Assembly: GCA_035546295.1 (NCBI GenBank)
Contig: DATKBT010000152.1
Span: 1 to 31,307 of the forward strand
Source of the DNA: DATKBT01 sp035546295
Lineage (GTDB): Bacteria > Acidobacteriota > Thermoanaerobaculia > Multivoradales > Multivoraceae
Direction of reading: 5' to 3'
DNA length: 31,307 bases
The notes beneath the pieces are model-generated. The model had not been told where the DNA came from, made no database searches, and was given only the letters and a program-made list of their open reading frames with translations. Positions within the stretch are counted from its first letter, which is position 1. Each line of letters starts with the position of its first letter. Positions 6,466 to 14,221 of this stretch are shown piece after piece. The translations under genes were made by a program, and so were the position numbers.

Positions 6466-9209
6466 GCGGCCGCCGCTTCTCACCGTCCGACTGGAGCGAC
6501 CCTCGCGACGAGGAGCGCATCGAGAGCGCGCTCGACGACGAGCTGTCCTTCCACTTCACACGCACGGTCGAGGAGCTGCGCGCCGCGGGTCGCAGCGAGG
6601 AGCAGGCTCGGGCCGAGGCCGAGCGTCGCTTCGGAGACCTCGAGAGCTATCGCTCGGAGCTGGCTCGCATCGACCGCGAACGCGTCGCCTCCCGACGCAG
6701 AGAGGCCACCATGGAGATCCTGCCTTCGATCCTGCGCCACTCCCTACGCGAGCTCCGGCGCGCGCCGGGTTTCACCCTCGGCGTCGTGCTCACCCTGGCG
6801 CTGGGGATCGGCGCCAACGCCGTGACCTTTTCGCTGGTCGACCGGCTGCTGCTGAGCGGCCCGAGCGGGATCGAAGACGCCGAGCGCGTGCGGGCGGTCT
6901 ACGTCGACCGTGAATGGAACGACAGCCGTGTGGTCGACGACACTCTCGCCTACCTCGATGTGCTCGACCTGAAGAAGGCCGGCAGCCTCGCCGGGGTGGC
7001 GATGGAGACCCGCACCGACGTGCGCCTGGGCCGGGGTCCGGCTGCCTCGACCGTCCGCGCGGCCCTGGTGAGCCACGAATACTTCCCGTTGCTGGGCGTC
7101 GAGCCGGCGCTGGGGCGCTTCTACGGGCCGGCCGAGGACCGGGTGGGGGGCGAGCTGGTCGCCGTCCTCGGCCACGCGTTCTGGCGCTCGCACCACGGAG
7201 CCGATCCGAACGTGGTGGGGAGCGAGCTCGAGGTCGGGGACCGCAGCTACACGATCGTGGGGGTCGCTCCCGCGGGCTTCACCGGCACCTCGGTGGCGCG
7301 GATCGACCTGTTCCTGCCTCTGCGCTCCGCCGCCCACGAGGTCGTCTCGGGAGAGTGGTCGACCAACCGCGGGTTCTTGTGGCTGCACGCCGTGGTGCGC
7401 CTGGGCGAGGACGTCGCGGTCGAGCAGGCGGAGGCCGAGGCCAGCCTCCTCCATCGCCAGGGTCGCGCGGACGACGCCGGCTACGATGCGGAGGCGAGGG
7501 TGCTGCTGCTGCCGCTGGTGCGCTCCAGCGGGCCCGGGGTCGCCGGCGAGATCCAGGTCGCTGCCCTGCTCGCGGTGGTGGCGCTGGCGGTCCTGCTGGT
7601 CGCCACTGCCAACGTCGCCAACCTGCTGCTCGCACGTTCGCTGCGGCGCCGGCGCGAGCACGCGGTGCGCCTGGCGTTGGGCGTCGGCCGGCGCCGGCTG
7701 TTGCTCGAGAAGGCCACCGAGGGGGTCCTGCTCGGCCTGCTCGGCGGCGTCGTCGCGATCCTCTTCGCGGTCTGGGCCGGCGGGCTGTTGCGAGCCGCGC
7801 TGTTCCCCTGGGTCGACTGGGACGACGCCGATCTCCTCGGGCGCACGATCGTCTTCGTGGCGCTGGTGTCGATCGCGGCGGGCGCGGTCGCGGCTCTGAT
7901 CCCCGCCGGCCAGGCGTCGGTCGGCGACCTGTCGCGCTGGCTGCAGTCAGGTGCTCGTCGGGTGGCGGGGGGACGCTCGCGGCTTCGCAGCGGGCTCCAG
8001 GTCCTCCAGGCGGCGCTGTCGGTGATCCTGCTGGTCGGCGCCGGCCTCTTCGTGCGCAGCCTCGACCGCGTGCGCAACGTCGACGTCGGCATCCAGACCG
8101 AGGGTCTGATCTCGGTCGGGCTCGAGCGTTGGGATCGGATCGGCAACGAGGAGGGGCCCGGCATCGAGGAGGCCGAGCGCTTCGCGCTCGAGCTCGAGGA
8201 TCGGCTGCGACGTCTGCCCGGGGTCGCGGCGGTCTCCAGCAGTCTCGGCAGCGCCCCCTTCGGCGGCGCCTGGGCGATCGGGCTGCGCGTTCCAGGGATC
8301 GAGGAGCGACCTCGCTTCGAGACCGGGGGACCTTACGTCCACGCGGTGACGCCGGGCTACTTCGAGACCGTCGGCACGACGATCTTGCGCGGCCGCGGCA
8401 TCACGGCCGACGACCGGCTGGGGACACCTCGGGTGGCGCTGGTCAACGAGACCATGGCGCGCGTGTACTGGCCGGGGGAGGACCCGATCGGCAAGTGCCT
8501 GATCGTCGACGTCGAGACCGGCGAGGATGCGCCGCCGGAACCCCCCTGCTCGGAGGTCGTCGGAGTGGTCGAGAACGTTCGCAGGTTCTCGATCTTCGAG
8601 GGGGAGTCGGGCCTGTACTACGTGCCGCGGGCGCAACGCCAGTTCGACTCGCGAGCGTCGATCGGCCGCCTCTTCGTGCGGGCACGCGATCCGGGCCCGC
8701 GGGCGATGGCCGAGCTCGCCGAGAGCCTGCGCCGCGAGATCATGGCTTTCGCCCCCGATCTTCGCGCCCTCAGGGTGCAGTCGCTCGAAGAGCGGATCTC
8801 TCCCCAGTTGCGCTCCTGGCGCTTGGGAGCGGCGCTGTTCAGCGCCTTCGGAGCGCTGGCGCTGGTGGTCGCCGCGGTCGGTCTCTACAGCGTGCTCTCG
8901 TTCGAGGTCGCGGGGCGGCGCCACGAGATCGGCGTGCGCTCGGCGCTCGGCGCGAGCCGCGCCGCATTGCTTCGCCAGGTGGTTCGCGAGGGAGTGACGG
9001 TGGTGGCCCTGGGTGTCGTTGTCGGCAGCGTCGCGGCGCTCCTGCTGGCGCCCGTCATCCGTTCGCAGCTCTACGGGGTCGAGCCGACCGACCCGGTGAG
9101 CCACGGCGTCGTGGTCCTGGTGCTGTTGGCGGTCGCGGCGCTGGCGAGCTGGGTCCCCGCGCGCCGCGCGACCCGGGTCCCCCCGACCGAAGCCCTGCGC
9201 ACCGAGTAG
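6462..9209 (+). CDS. ADOP-family MacB/FtsX-like ABC transporter permease
   Basis: This 915-residue membrane protein has the architecture of acidobacterial duplicated orphan permeases. A charged cytoplasmic prefix (about 1-80; FHFTRTVEELRAAGRSEEQA) precedes a first membrane segment (about 97-120, starting PGFTLGVVLTLALGIGANAV) and a MacB-type periplasmic domain. A three-helix FtsX domain follows (about 370-480; ALLAVVALAVLLVATANVAN), then a second membrane segment, a second periplasmic domain (about 560-770), and a final FtsX domain (about 790-905) ending ASWVPARRATRVPPTEALRT. No ATPase gene is adjacent, which is the 'orphan' feature. These proteins probably work in export or envelope mechanotransmission, but substrates are unknown. 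The start at 6462 overlaps the PadR stop by four bases. The frame is open about 1 kb further upstream, but that part has no protein character. Confidence 0.93.
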   Translation: MSGRRFSPSDWSDPRDEERIESALDDELSFHFTRTVEELRAAGRSEEQARAEAERRFGDLESYRSELARIDRERVASRRREATMEILPSILRHSLRELRRAPGFTLGVVLTLALGIGANAVTFSLVDRLLLSGPSGIEDAERVRAVYVDREWNDSRVVDDTLAYLDVLDLKKAGSLAGVAMETRTDVRLGRGPAASTVRAALVSHEYFPLLGVEPALGRFYGPAEDRVGGELVAVLGHAFWRSHHGADPNVVGSELEVGDRSYTIVGVAPAGFTGTSVARIDLFLPLRSAAHEVVSGEWSTNRGFLWLHAVVRLGEDVAVEQAEAEASLLHRQGRADDAGYDAEARVLLLPLVRSSGPGVAGEIQVAALLAVVALAVLLVATANVANLLLARSLRRRREHAVRLALGVGRRRLLLEKATEGVLLGLLGGVVAILFAVWAGGLLRAALFPWVDWDDADLLGRTIVFVALVSIAAGAVAALIPAGQASVGDLSRWLQSGARRVAGGRSRLRSGLQVLQAALSVILLVGAGLFVRSLDRVRNVDVGIQTEGLISVGLERWDRIGNEEGPGIEEAERFALELEDRLRRLPGVAAVSSSLGSAPFGGAWAIGLRVPGIEERPRFETGGPYVHAVTPGYFETVGTTILRGRGITADDRLGTPRVALVNETMARVYWPGEDPIGKCLIVDVETGEDAPPEPPCSEVVGVVENVRRFSIFEGESGLYYVPRAQRQFDSRASIGRLFVRARDPGPRAMAELAESLRREIMAFAPDLRALRVQSLEERISPQLRSWRLGAALFSAFGALALVVAAVGLYSVLSFEVAGRRHEIGVRSALGASRAALLRQVVREGVTVVALGVVVGSVAALLLAPVIRSQLYGVEPTDPVSHGVVVLVLLAVAALASWVPARRATRVPPTEALRTE

Positions 9210-9214
9210 CCAGA

Positions 9215-9250
9215 GATGAAGCTGCCGAGCGCCCGCTCGGCAGCTTCATC
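9215..9250 (+). terminator. Long perfect hairpin after ADOP gene
   Basis: GATGAAGCTGCCGAGCG pairs perfectly with CGCTCGGCAGCTTCATC across a two-base centre, a 17-bp stem beginning 6 bp after the stop codon. There is no T-run afterwards, so it would be a hairpin-only terminator or mRNA-stabilising structure. It lies between convergent genes and could serve both strands. Confidence 0.6.
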
Positions 9251-9259
9251 GGCGCGTAT

Positions 9260-9299
9260 CCCCAGTGCTGCCTGAGCCTTGCTCAGGCGGCACGCGGGG
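9260..9299. terminator. Second hairpin between ADOP and glpD
   Basis: An 8-bp stem GCCTGAGC/GCTCAGGC with a 3-nt loop is extended by GTGC/GCAC and CCCC/GGGG pairs separated by small mismatches. It follows the first hairpin by 9 bp in the convergent intergenic region, and may terminate glpD transcripts coming from the other strand. Confidence 0.5.
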
Positions 9300-9392
9300 A
9301 TCTCCGCGTTGCAGCGATCGCGGCTTCGCAGTGTCGGGGCACGCAGCTCGGCGGTTCATCGACGCGTCGCCCCGGGGAGCCGCGGCCGGTCC

Positions 9393-10979
9393 TCACTTCG
9401 GTCGTCGGCTCGGCAGATAGCCGCGCGCGAGCTCTCGGAAGCTCCCGACCTGCTCGTCGACCCAGTCGTCGTCTCGCCGCAGCTCGCGCGCCATCGCCCG
9501 TGCCACCACCGCTGCGGCCTCGCCGGCGGCGCGCGCGTCGAGCAGCAGCGACCGTGTTCGGCGCGCCAGCACGTCGTCGACGGTGCGGGCCATCTCCTCG
9601 CGCACCGCCCAGACGACCTGGGTCAGGCGCACCTTGAGTCGCGGGTGGATCGCCTCGGCGAGAGCGGGATCATCGCCCGCCAGCGTCTCGATCTCGGGCG
9701 CGTCGGATCCGTAATCGGCGAGCGGGCCGAAGCGCTCCGGGTTGGCGTGGTGGCCGTGCACGTTGAGCGACCGGGTGACGCACGGGCTGGCTTCGACGCC
9801 GGCGATGGTCTCCGCCAGGTCGACGGCGTCCTCGGCCATCTTGCGGTAGGTCGTCCACTTGCCGCCGGCCACCGTCAGCATGCCGCTCGCCGACACCGCC
9901 AGCGAATGCTCGCGGGAGATCTTGGCGGTGTCGGACTCCTCGGCGACGTTGGCGACCAGGGGGCGGATCCCGGCGAAGACGCTCAGCACGTCGTCTCGAG
10001 ACGGGTCGTGATCGAGGTAGCGGGCGGCGTGCTCGAGCAGGAAATCGATCTCCTCCTCGAGCGGCTGCGGCTCGAGGCTCACCTCGTCGATCGGCGTGTC
10101 GGTGGTGCCCACCACCACGACGCCGTGCCAGGGGATGGCGAACAGCACGCGTCCGTCGTCGGTGTGGGGGACCATGATCGCCGAGTCGCCGGGCAGGAAC
10201 TCCTTGGGCAGGACCAGATGGATCCCCTGGCTGGGACGCACGATCGACTTCGCGTCGGGGTCGTCGAGCCGGCGCAGCCCGTCGGCGAAGGCCCCGGTGG
10301 CGTTGATCACGCAGCGTGCCGGGATCTCGAGGGACTCTCCGCTCTCGAGGTCGATGGCGGACGCGCCCCTCAGGTAGCCCTCCCCGCTCTTGTGCAGCTC
10401 GGTCACGCGCACGTAGTTGACGGGCAGCGCGCCCTGGTCGACTGCCGTCGAGACCAGGTTGATCAGCAGCCGGGCGTCGTCGAACTGGCCGTCGTGGTAG
10501 ATCACGCCGCCGCGCAGACCCTCGGTCTCGATCGTCGGCAGCCGCTCCACCGTCTCGCTGCGGGAGAGGTTCTTCGACTCGCCGAACCCGTAGCGACCGG
10601 CCAGCGCGTCGTAGACCTTCATGCCGATGCCGTAGAACGGGGCCTCCCACCACGCGTAGTTGGGCACCACGAAGGGGAGGTCGTGCACCAGGTGGGGGGC
10701 GTTGCGGCGCAGCAGCCCACGCTCCTTGAGCGCCTCCATGACCAGCGACACGTTGCCCTGCTGCAGGTAGCGAACGCCGCCGTGCACCAGCTTGGTGCTG
10801 CGGCTCGAGGTCCCCTTGCCGAAGTCGCTCTGCTCGACGAGAGCGGCGCGGTGACCGCGCGACGCGGCGTCGACCGCGATGCCCACGCCGGTGGCGCCGC
10901 CGCCGACCACGAGGAAGTCGAAGGGATCGCGCTGGGCGCAGCGATCCCGGATCTTGTCGAGGATCTGGGCGCGATTCAT
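9393..10979 (-). CDS. glpD: Aerobic glycerol-3-phosphate dehydrogenase
   Basis: This 528-residue FAD-dependent dehydrogenase oxidises sn-glycerol 3-phosphate to dihydroxyacetone phosphate and passes electrons to the membrane quinone pool. It begins with a Rossmann FAD motif (FLVVGGGATGVGIAVDAASR, about 23-42). The GlpD signatures follow: SSRSTKLVHGGVRYLQQGN, the FAD-binding VINATGAFAD, RPSQGIHLVLP, WHGVVVVGTTDTP, FAGIRPLV, SREHSLAVSASGMLTVAGGK and WTTYRKMAEDAVD. The C-terminal DAO_C helical domain contains the usual cluster around VVWAVREEMARTVDDVLARR. Length is typical. The ATG at 10979 gives the standard N-terminus, though no clear Shine-Dalgarno site is seen. No glpK or glpF lies beside it, so it appears to be a single-gene unit, divergent from the LLM oxidoreductase. 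Confidence 0.95.
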   Translation of the reverse strand: MNRAQILDKIRDRCAQRDPFDFLVVGGGATGVGIAVDAASRGHRAALVEQSDFGKGTSSRSTKLVHGGVRYLQQGNVSLVMEALKERGLLRRNAPHLVHDLPFVVPNYAWWEAPFYGIGMKVYDALAGRYGFGESKNLSRSETVERLPTIETEGLRGGVIYHDGQFDDARLLINLVSTAVDQGALPVNYVRVTELHKSGEGYLRGASAIDLESGESLEIPARCVINATGAFADGLRRLDDPDAKSIVRPSQGIHLVLPKEFLPGDSAIMVPHTDDGRVLFAIPWHGVVVVGTTDTPIDEVSLEPQPLEEEIDFLLEHAARYLDHDPSRDDVLSVFAGIRPLVANVAEESDTAKISREHSLAVSASGMLTVAGGKWTTYRKMAEDAVDLAETIAGVEASPCVTRSLNVHGHHANPERFGPLADYGSDAPEIETLAGDDPALAEAIHPRLKVRLTQVVWAVREEMARTVDDVLARRTRSLLLDARAAGEAAAVVARAMARELRRDDDWVDEQVGSFRELARGYLPSRRPK

Positions 10980-11191
10980 GTGCTGGAGGCTCTGCGAGTG
11001 TTCGCTGGACTTCCCCGGGGATCATCGTGTCCGTGCGGGCGAGGCGCGCCGAATCCATTCGAGCGGATTCGCCACCTCTCGATGGCCCCGAGCGGCGCCC
11101 GAACTCTCTCGGGGCAGGGCGTCTCGCGAGGCTCCCCTCCGGGGTCTCGGGGGAGGGGCCGGTGGAGTCTATGCGCCCGTCGCGCCTGCGC

Positions 11192-11197
11192 TATCCT
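11192..11197 (+). promoter_or_regulatory. Putative -10 element for LLM oxidoreductase gene
   Basis: TATCCT within GCGCTATCCTGC lies 28 nt before the start codon. The same 12-base context recurs before the M1 peptidase gene (19043-19052). No convincing -35 is seen. Confidence 0.35.
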
Positions 11198-11225
11198 GCC
11201 GTCCTCCATCAGAGAAGGAAGCGCC

Positions 11226-12233
11226 ATGAAAGTCGATGCCGGGCTCAACGCCAGCCTCGCCCAGGTCCCGGACGCCATCCGCGCGCTCGAGGCCAAGGGC
11301 TACGACGCCGCGATCACCACCGAGACCAGCCACGATCCCTTCCTGCCGCTGCTGCTCGCCGCCGAGCACAGCGAGCGGATCGGGCTGATGACGTCGATCG
11401 CGGTGGCGTTCGCGCGCAACCCGGCGACCACCGCGATGTTGGCCCACGACCTCAACGCCTACTCGCAGGGGCGCTTCATCCTCGGGCTGGGCTCCCAGAT
11501 CAAGCCGCACATCACTAAGCGCTTCAGCATGCCGTGGTCGAAGCCGGCGGCGCGCATGCGCGAGTTCATCCTGGCTCTGCGCGCGATCTGGGACGCCTGG
11601 TACCAGCAGCAGCCGCTCGACTTCCGGGGCGAGTTCTACACCCACACTCTGATGACGCCGATGTTCACCCCCACCGACACCGCGCACGGCGCTCCCAGGG
11701 TGGTGCTCGCGGCGGTCGGTCCCCTGATGACCGAGACCGCGGGCGAGGTCGCCGACGGCGTGATCGCGCACGGCTTCACCACTCGGCGCTACATGGAGGA
11801 GACGACGATCCCGGCGCTCGAGCGCGGGCTGGCGAAGGCCGGGCGCGAGCGTGCCGACTTCGAGCTCTGCTATCCCGGCTTCGTCGTCACCGGCGCGGAC
11901 GAGGAGTCGTTCGCGCGCTCGCGCACCGCGGTGTGCAAGCAGATCGCCTTCTACGGCTCGACCCCGGCGTATCGCCCTGTGCTCGAGACCCACGGCTGGG
12001 GCGAGCTCCAGGGCGAGCTCAACGCGATGTCGAAGCGCGGTCTCTGGGACGAGATGGGGACCCGGATCACCGACGAGATGCTCGCCGAGTTCGCGATCGT
12101 GGGCGAGCCGAACGAGATCGCCCCCCGGATGCTCGAGCGCTATGGCTCGCTGGTCGATCGCCTGGCCTTGAGCCTGCCCTTCCTTCCGGAGGAGGAGCAG
12201 GCGCAGGTCGTGGCTTCGCTCAAGTCGGCCTGA
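11226..12233 (+). CDS. LLM-class (luciferase-like, F420-type) oxidoreductase
   Basis: This 335-residue TIM-barrel protein belongs to the bacterial luciferase-like monooxygenase superfamily. Its N-terminus (MKVDAGLNASLAQVPDAIRA) and the segments IGLMTSIAVAFARNPATTAM, LGLGSQIKPHITKRFSMPW and PRVVLAAVGPLMTETAGEVA match the MSMEG_2256-like group usually annotated as F420-dependent. Proteins of this group are predicted to use reduced F420 or FMN on unknown substrates. The sequence alone does not prove cofactor choice, and no F420 biosynthesis gene is in the window. The start is well supported by AAGGAAG 5 nt upstream. The protein ends normally and a small GC hairpin follows the stop. It is divergent from glpD and stands alone. 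Confidence 0.88.
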   Translation: MKVDAGLNASLAQVPDAIRALEAKGYDAAITTETSHDPFLPLLLAAEHSERIGLMTSIAVAFARNPATTAMLAHDLNAYSQGRFILGLGSQIKPHITKRFSMPWSKPAARMREFILALRAIWDAWYQQQPLDFRGEFYTHTLMTPMFTPTDTAHGAPRVVLAAVGPLMTETAGEVADGVIAHGFTTRRYMEETTIPALERGLAKAGRERADFELCYPGFVVTGADEESFARSRTAVCKQIAFYGSTPAYRPVLETHGWGELQGELNAMSKRGLWDEMGTRITDEMLAEFAIVGEPNEIAPRMLERYGSLVDRLALSLPFLPEEEQAQVVASLKSA

Positions 12234-12252
12234 GGCGCTCGCTCGCAGCGCC
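12234..12252 (+). terminator. Small GC hairpin after LLM gene
   Basis: GGCGCT and AGCGCC form a 6-bp stem with a 7-base loop, starting on the base after the stop codon. No T-run follows, so terminator function is uncertain. Confidence 0.35.
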
Positions 12253-12412
12253 CGTCGAGTCAGATCTGGGATCGTCTCAACCGCCCGCGTCTCGCATCCA
12301 TGGCGTCGTCGGCGCGTGCGATGGCGGCGAACAGCGCCTCCCGCGGCTGTCGGAAGGCGACGCCGACGGTGAACGACGCAGGCGCCTCGCTGTCGGCGGC
12401 CTCGCGGAGCCG
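12234..12412. other. Non-coding gap between LLM gene and propeller remnant
   Basis: Apart from the hairpin at its left edge I see no recognisable gene or repeat in this 179-bp stretch. With the degenerate sequence to its right it forms about 500 bp without an intact gene. Confidence 0.4.
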
Positions 12413-12560
12413 CTATCGCTCCGGGGACGCGAACGCGTAGAGCGTGCTCCGGGTGCGCAGGAACAGGACTCCGCGGGAGATCGCGGGCGTGGCGACCGTG
12501 GTCTCGTCGAGGTCGTTGATCGCGATCGGCCCGAGCGTGAGCTTCGACCTCATCGTCTCC
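12413..12560 (-). pseudogene. Remnant of a PQQ-like beta-propeller protein (C-terminus)
   Basis: Read on the minus strand, the last about 40 codons before the stop at 12413 encode LTLGPIAINDLDETTVATP, then AISRGVLFLRTRSTLYAFAS. This closely resembles the closing blade of PQQ-like/pyrrolo-quinoline-type beta-propeller proteins, where a phrase like 'ATPAI..G.lyvRT...LYc' repeats. Upstream in the same frame the translation becomes Arg/Pro/Gly-rich and loses protein character. No signal peptide or full propeller is present. I interpret it as the 3' end of a decayed gene. The upstream boundary near 12560 is approximate. Confidence 0.5.
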
Positions 12561-12732
12561 GCCGTGTGGACGCGGCCGCGGCCTTGCGCTCGCAAGGTCG
12601 GTACGCGGCCGGCTGCGACCTTCCGACTCTCCGGGCGTCCCTCGGCGGTCTTCGGCCGAGGGGCTCGAGGTCGAATCGCGGCTACCATCCGTGCTGCGGG
12701 GAATCGCTCCCCATCGCTTCCAGGGAGCCGAC

Positions 12733-13293
12733 ATGAGCCAGCGACCGGCCGCGACCGTTCTCGAGACCCGGCGGATCCATCGCGGGAAGCTGCTCGACCT
12801 GCGCGTCGACAGGGTCCGCCTGCCCAACGGACACCAGACCGATCTCGAGCTCATCCGGCATCCGGGGGCGGCGGCGATGGTGGCGCTCGACGACCGGGGG
12901 CAGGTCGCTCTGGTGCGTCAGTACCGGCACGCCACCGGCGGCTGGATCCTCGAGGTGCCGGCGGGCAAGCTCGACGCCGGTGAGCCACCGGCCGTATGCG
13001 CCGAGCGGGAGCTGGCCGAGGAGATCGGCCGGCGCCCCGCCGAGCTCGTCGAGCTCGGCTGGATCTGGACCACCCCTGGCTTCACCGATGAGAAGATCTG
13101 GCTCTTCCTGGCGCGCCGCCTGACGCCCGTCGACCAGGAGCTCGAGGACGACGAGCTGCTGGAGGTGGAGATCCTGCCGCTGGAGCTCGCCGTCGAGCTG
13201 GTGCACCGAGGCGAGATCCGCGACGCGAAGTCGGTCGCGGCCCTGCTGCTCGCGGCGCGATGGCTGCAGGAAGAGCGGCCGGACTCGGACTGA
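12733..13293 (+). CDS. Nudix hydrolase, ADP-ribose pyrophosphatase type
   Basis: This 186-residue protein contains a complete Nudix box at residues 78-99 (G78, E84, R92-E93, E96-E97, G99), the Mg-binding catalytic helix that cleaves nucleoside diphosphates linked to another moiety. The preceding segment VALVRQYRHATGGWILEVPA is characteristic of the ADP-ribose/GDP-mannose pyrophosphatase subgroup (NudF/NudK-like), which turns ADP-ribose into AMP and ribose 5-phosphate. The following WTTPGFTDEKIWLFLA also fits that subgroup. The start is the ATG at 12733, with GGGAG 6 nt upstream. A TACCAT (-10-like) at 12683-12688 lies 44 bp upstream. Probably cytosolic, with a housekeeping role in removing reactive ADP-ribose. 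The exact substrate is not proven by sequence. Confidence 0.93.
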   Translation: MSQRPAATVLETRRIHRGKLLDLRVDRVRLPNGHQTDLELIRHPGAAAMVALDDRGQVALVRQYRHATGGWILEVPAGKLDAGEPPAVCAERELAEEIGRRPAELVELGWIWTTPGFTDEKIWLFLARRLTPVDQELEDDELLEVEILPLELAVELVHRGEIRDAKSVAALLLAARWLQEERPDSD

Positions 13294-13317
13294 CCGCCCC
13301 GGCTCCCGTTTTCGTGG

Positions 13318-13323
13318 TATAGT
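13318..13323 (+). promoter_or_regulatory. Putative -10 element for pilin-like gene pair
   Basis: TATAGT, in an unusually AT-rich patch for this genome, lies 53 bp upstream of the first pilin-like start codon and 25 bp after the Nudix stop. No matching -35 was recognised. Confidence 0.4.
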
Positions 13324-13376
13324 GTGAAATGGATCATTTCCCTCTCTCTTGATGTCTCGCGCAGGAGGACCTTGCC

Positions 13377-13451
13377 ATGTTCTTCCGAGCCATGCCCTTC
13401 CGAACCGTGCCCTTCCGAGCCGTGCCCTTCCGAACCGTGCCCTTCCGAGTC
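13377..13451 (+). repeat. 15-bp tandem repeat, five units, encoding the pilin leader
   Basis: The units are ATGTTCTTCCGAGCC, ATGCCCTTCCGAACC, GTGCCCTTCCGAGCC, GTGCCCTTCCGAACC and GTGCCCTTCCGAGTC. Each is in frame and begins with a possible start codon, giving five tandem (M/V)(F/P)FR(A/T/V) peptides. Unit gain or loss would keep the reading frame. Confidence 0.9.
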
Positions 13452-14198
13452 GGTGCCGCTCGGGACTCATCGGCCCTTCCCTCCAGTCGCGGCTCTTCCA
13501 CGGAACCGCGTCAGGCGAGCGGACGGCAGGCCGGCTTCACGCTGATCGAGCTCCTGGGAACCCTCGGCATCCTGATGCTGCTCGCGGTCGTCGGCTTCCC
13601 TGCGTTCTCGAACTGGGTGGACCAGCAGCGGATCCTGGGATTCGTCAACGACGGCAGCGTTCAGCTCGTGCGCGCCCGTCAGGAGGCGATCCAACGGGGG
13701 GTTCCGGTGGTCGCGCAGCCCGACGTCGATACCGGCGCGCTGGACCTGTGGGCGGACGTGGACGACGACCTCACCTTCAATCCGGATCCGTCCGCGGTCA
13801 ACCGGACCGCCGATTACTCGATTGGACAGGTGATGTTGCCGACGCAGAGCGTCGTGGTCTTCGGCGGCCCCGGTGGCATCATCGAAGGTCTGACCGCGAT
13901 GCCGGAGGGGCTCAACGCCTTCGTGTTCGAGCCCGACGGATCGATCCGCGACACCGGCGCGGTGAGGGTCTCCGACGACCGCGGGAACTCCTTCGAGCTG
14001 CGCGTCGAGCCGAAGGCGACCGCCAGGGCGCGGATCCTCAAGTACAACGGAGCTCCCTCGTGGGGTGACTCCGCCGGCTACTACGAGAAGGCCAACGTGC
14101 CTTCGACCGGTGCGCCCACATGGGTGTGGGGCGGCTCCGGTGGTGGCAACGGGAACGGCAACGGGAACGGCAACGGGAACGGGAACGGCAACGGCTAG
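13377..14198 (+). CDS. Type IV pilin-like (GspH/FimT-type) protein with repeat leader and Asn-Gly tail
   Basis: This 273-residue protein has a class III prepilin signal: G53-F54-T-L-I-E58 followed by about 20 hydrophobic residues, to be cut by prepilin peptidase between Gly53 and Phe54. The mature part has a helix (QQRILGFVNDGSVQLVRARQ) and a beta-rich domain like minor pseudopilins GspH/FimT, of type II secretion or type IV pilus machines. Two things are odd. The leader is 53 residues instead of the usual 6-30 and starts with repeated (M/V)PFR(A/T/V) units. The C-terminus is a Gly-rich segment followed by eight Asn-Gly pairs. The start at 13377 is strongly supported by AGGAGG at 8-nt spacing. 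The gene ends 23 bp before the second pilin-like gene. No secretion ATPase, secretin or prepilin peptidase is in the window. Confidence 0.85.
   Translation: MFFRAMPFRTVPFRAVPFRTVPFRVGAARDSSALPSSRGSSTEPRQASGRQAGFTLIELLGTLGILMLLAVVGFPAFSNWVDQQRILGFVNDGSVQLVRARQEAIQRGVPVVAQPDVDTGALDLWADVDDDLTFNPDPSAVNRTADYSIGQVMLPTQSVVVFGGPGGIIEGLTAMPEGLNAFVFEPDGSIRDTGAVRVSDDRGNSFELRVEPKATARARILKYNGAPSWGDSAGYYEKANVPSTGAPTWVWGGSGGGNGNGNGNGNGNGNGNG
14148..14195 (+). repeat. 6-bp tandem repeat AACGG(G/C), eight copies, encoding Asn-Gly tail
   Basis: Eight consecutive hexamers differ only in the last base (G or C) and run straight into the TAG stop. Each codes for Asn-Gly. The repeat is prone to slippage, but changes by whole units stay in frame. 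Confidence 0.92.
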
Positions 14199-14221
14199 CG
14201 CAACCGGGAGGGAGACCACTC

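Noticed and set aside
9279..11225. Long open frame leading into the LLM oxidoreductase
   Set aside because: It runs antisense through the clear glpD gene and has no family resemblance. The LLM start at 11226 has a good RBS.
13377..13451. CRISPR-like array
   Set aside because: The units are contiguous 15-bp in-frame coding repeats without spacers; likewise the 10-bp repeat at 4307-4364 has no spacers.
14065..14221. N-terminal extension of the second pilin-like gene through the Asn-Gly repeat in another frame
   Set aside because: The translation is an Arg/Gln/Glu repeat from the hexamer in another frame. The ATG at 14222 has its own RBS and gives a normal 28-residue prepilin leader.
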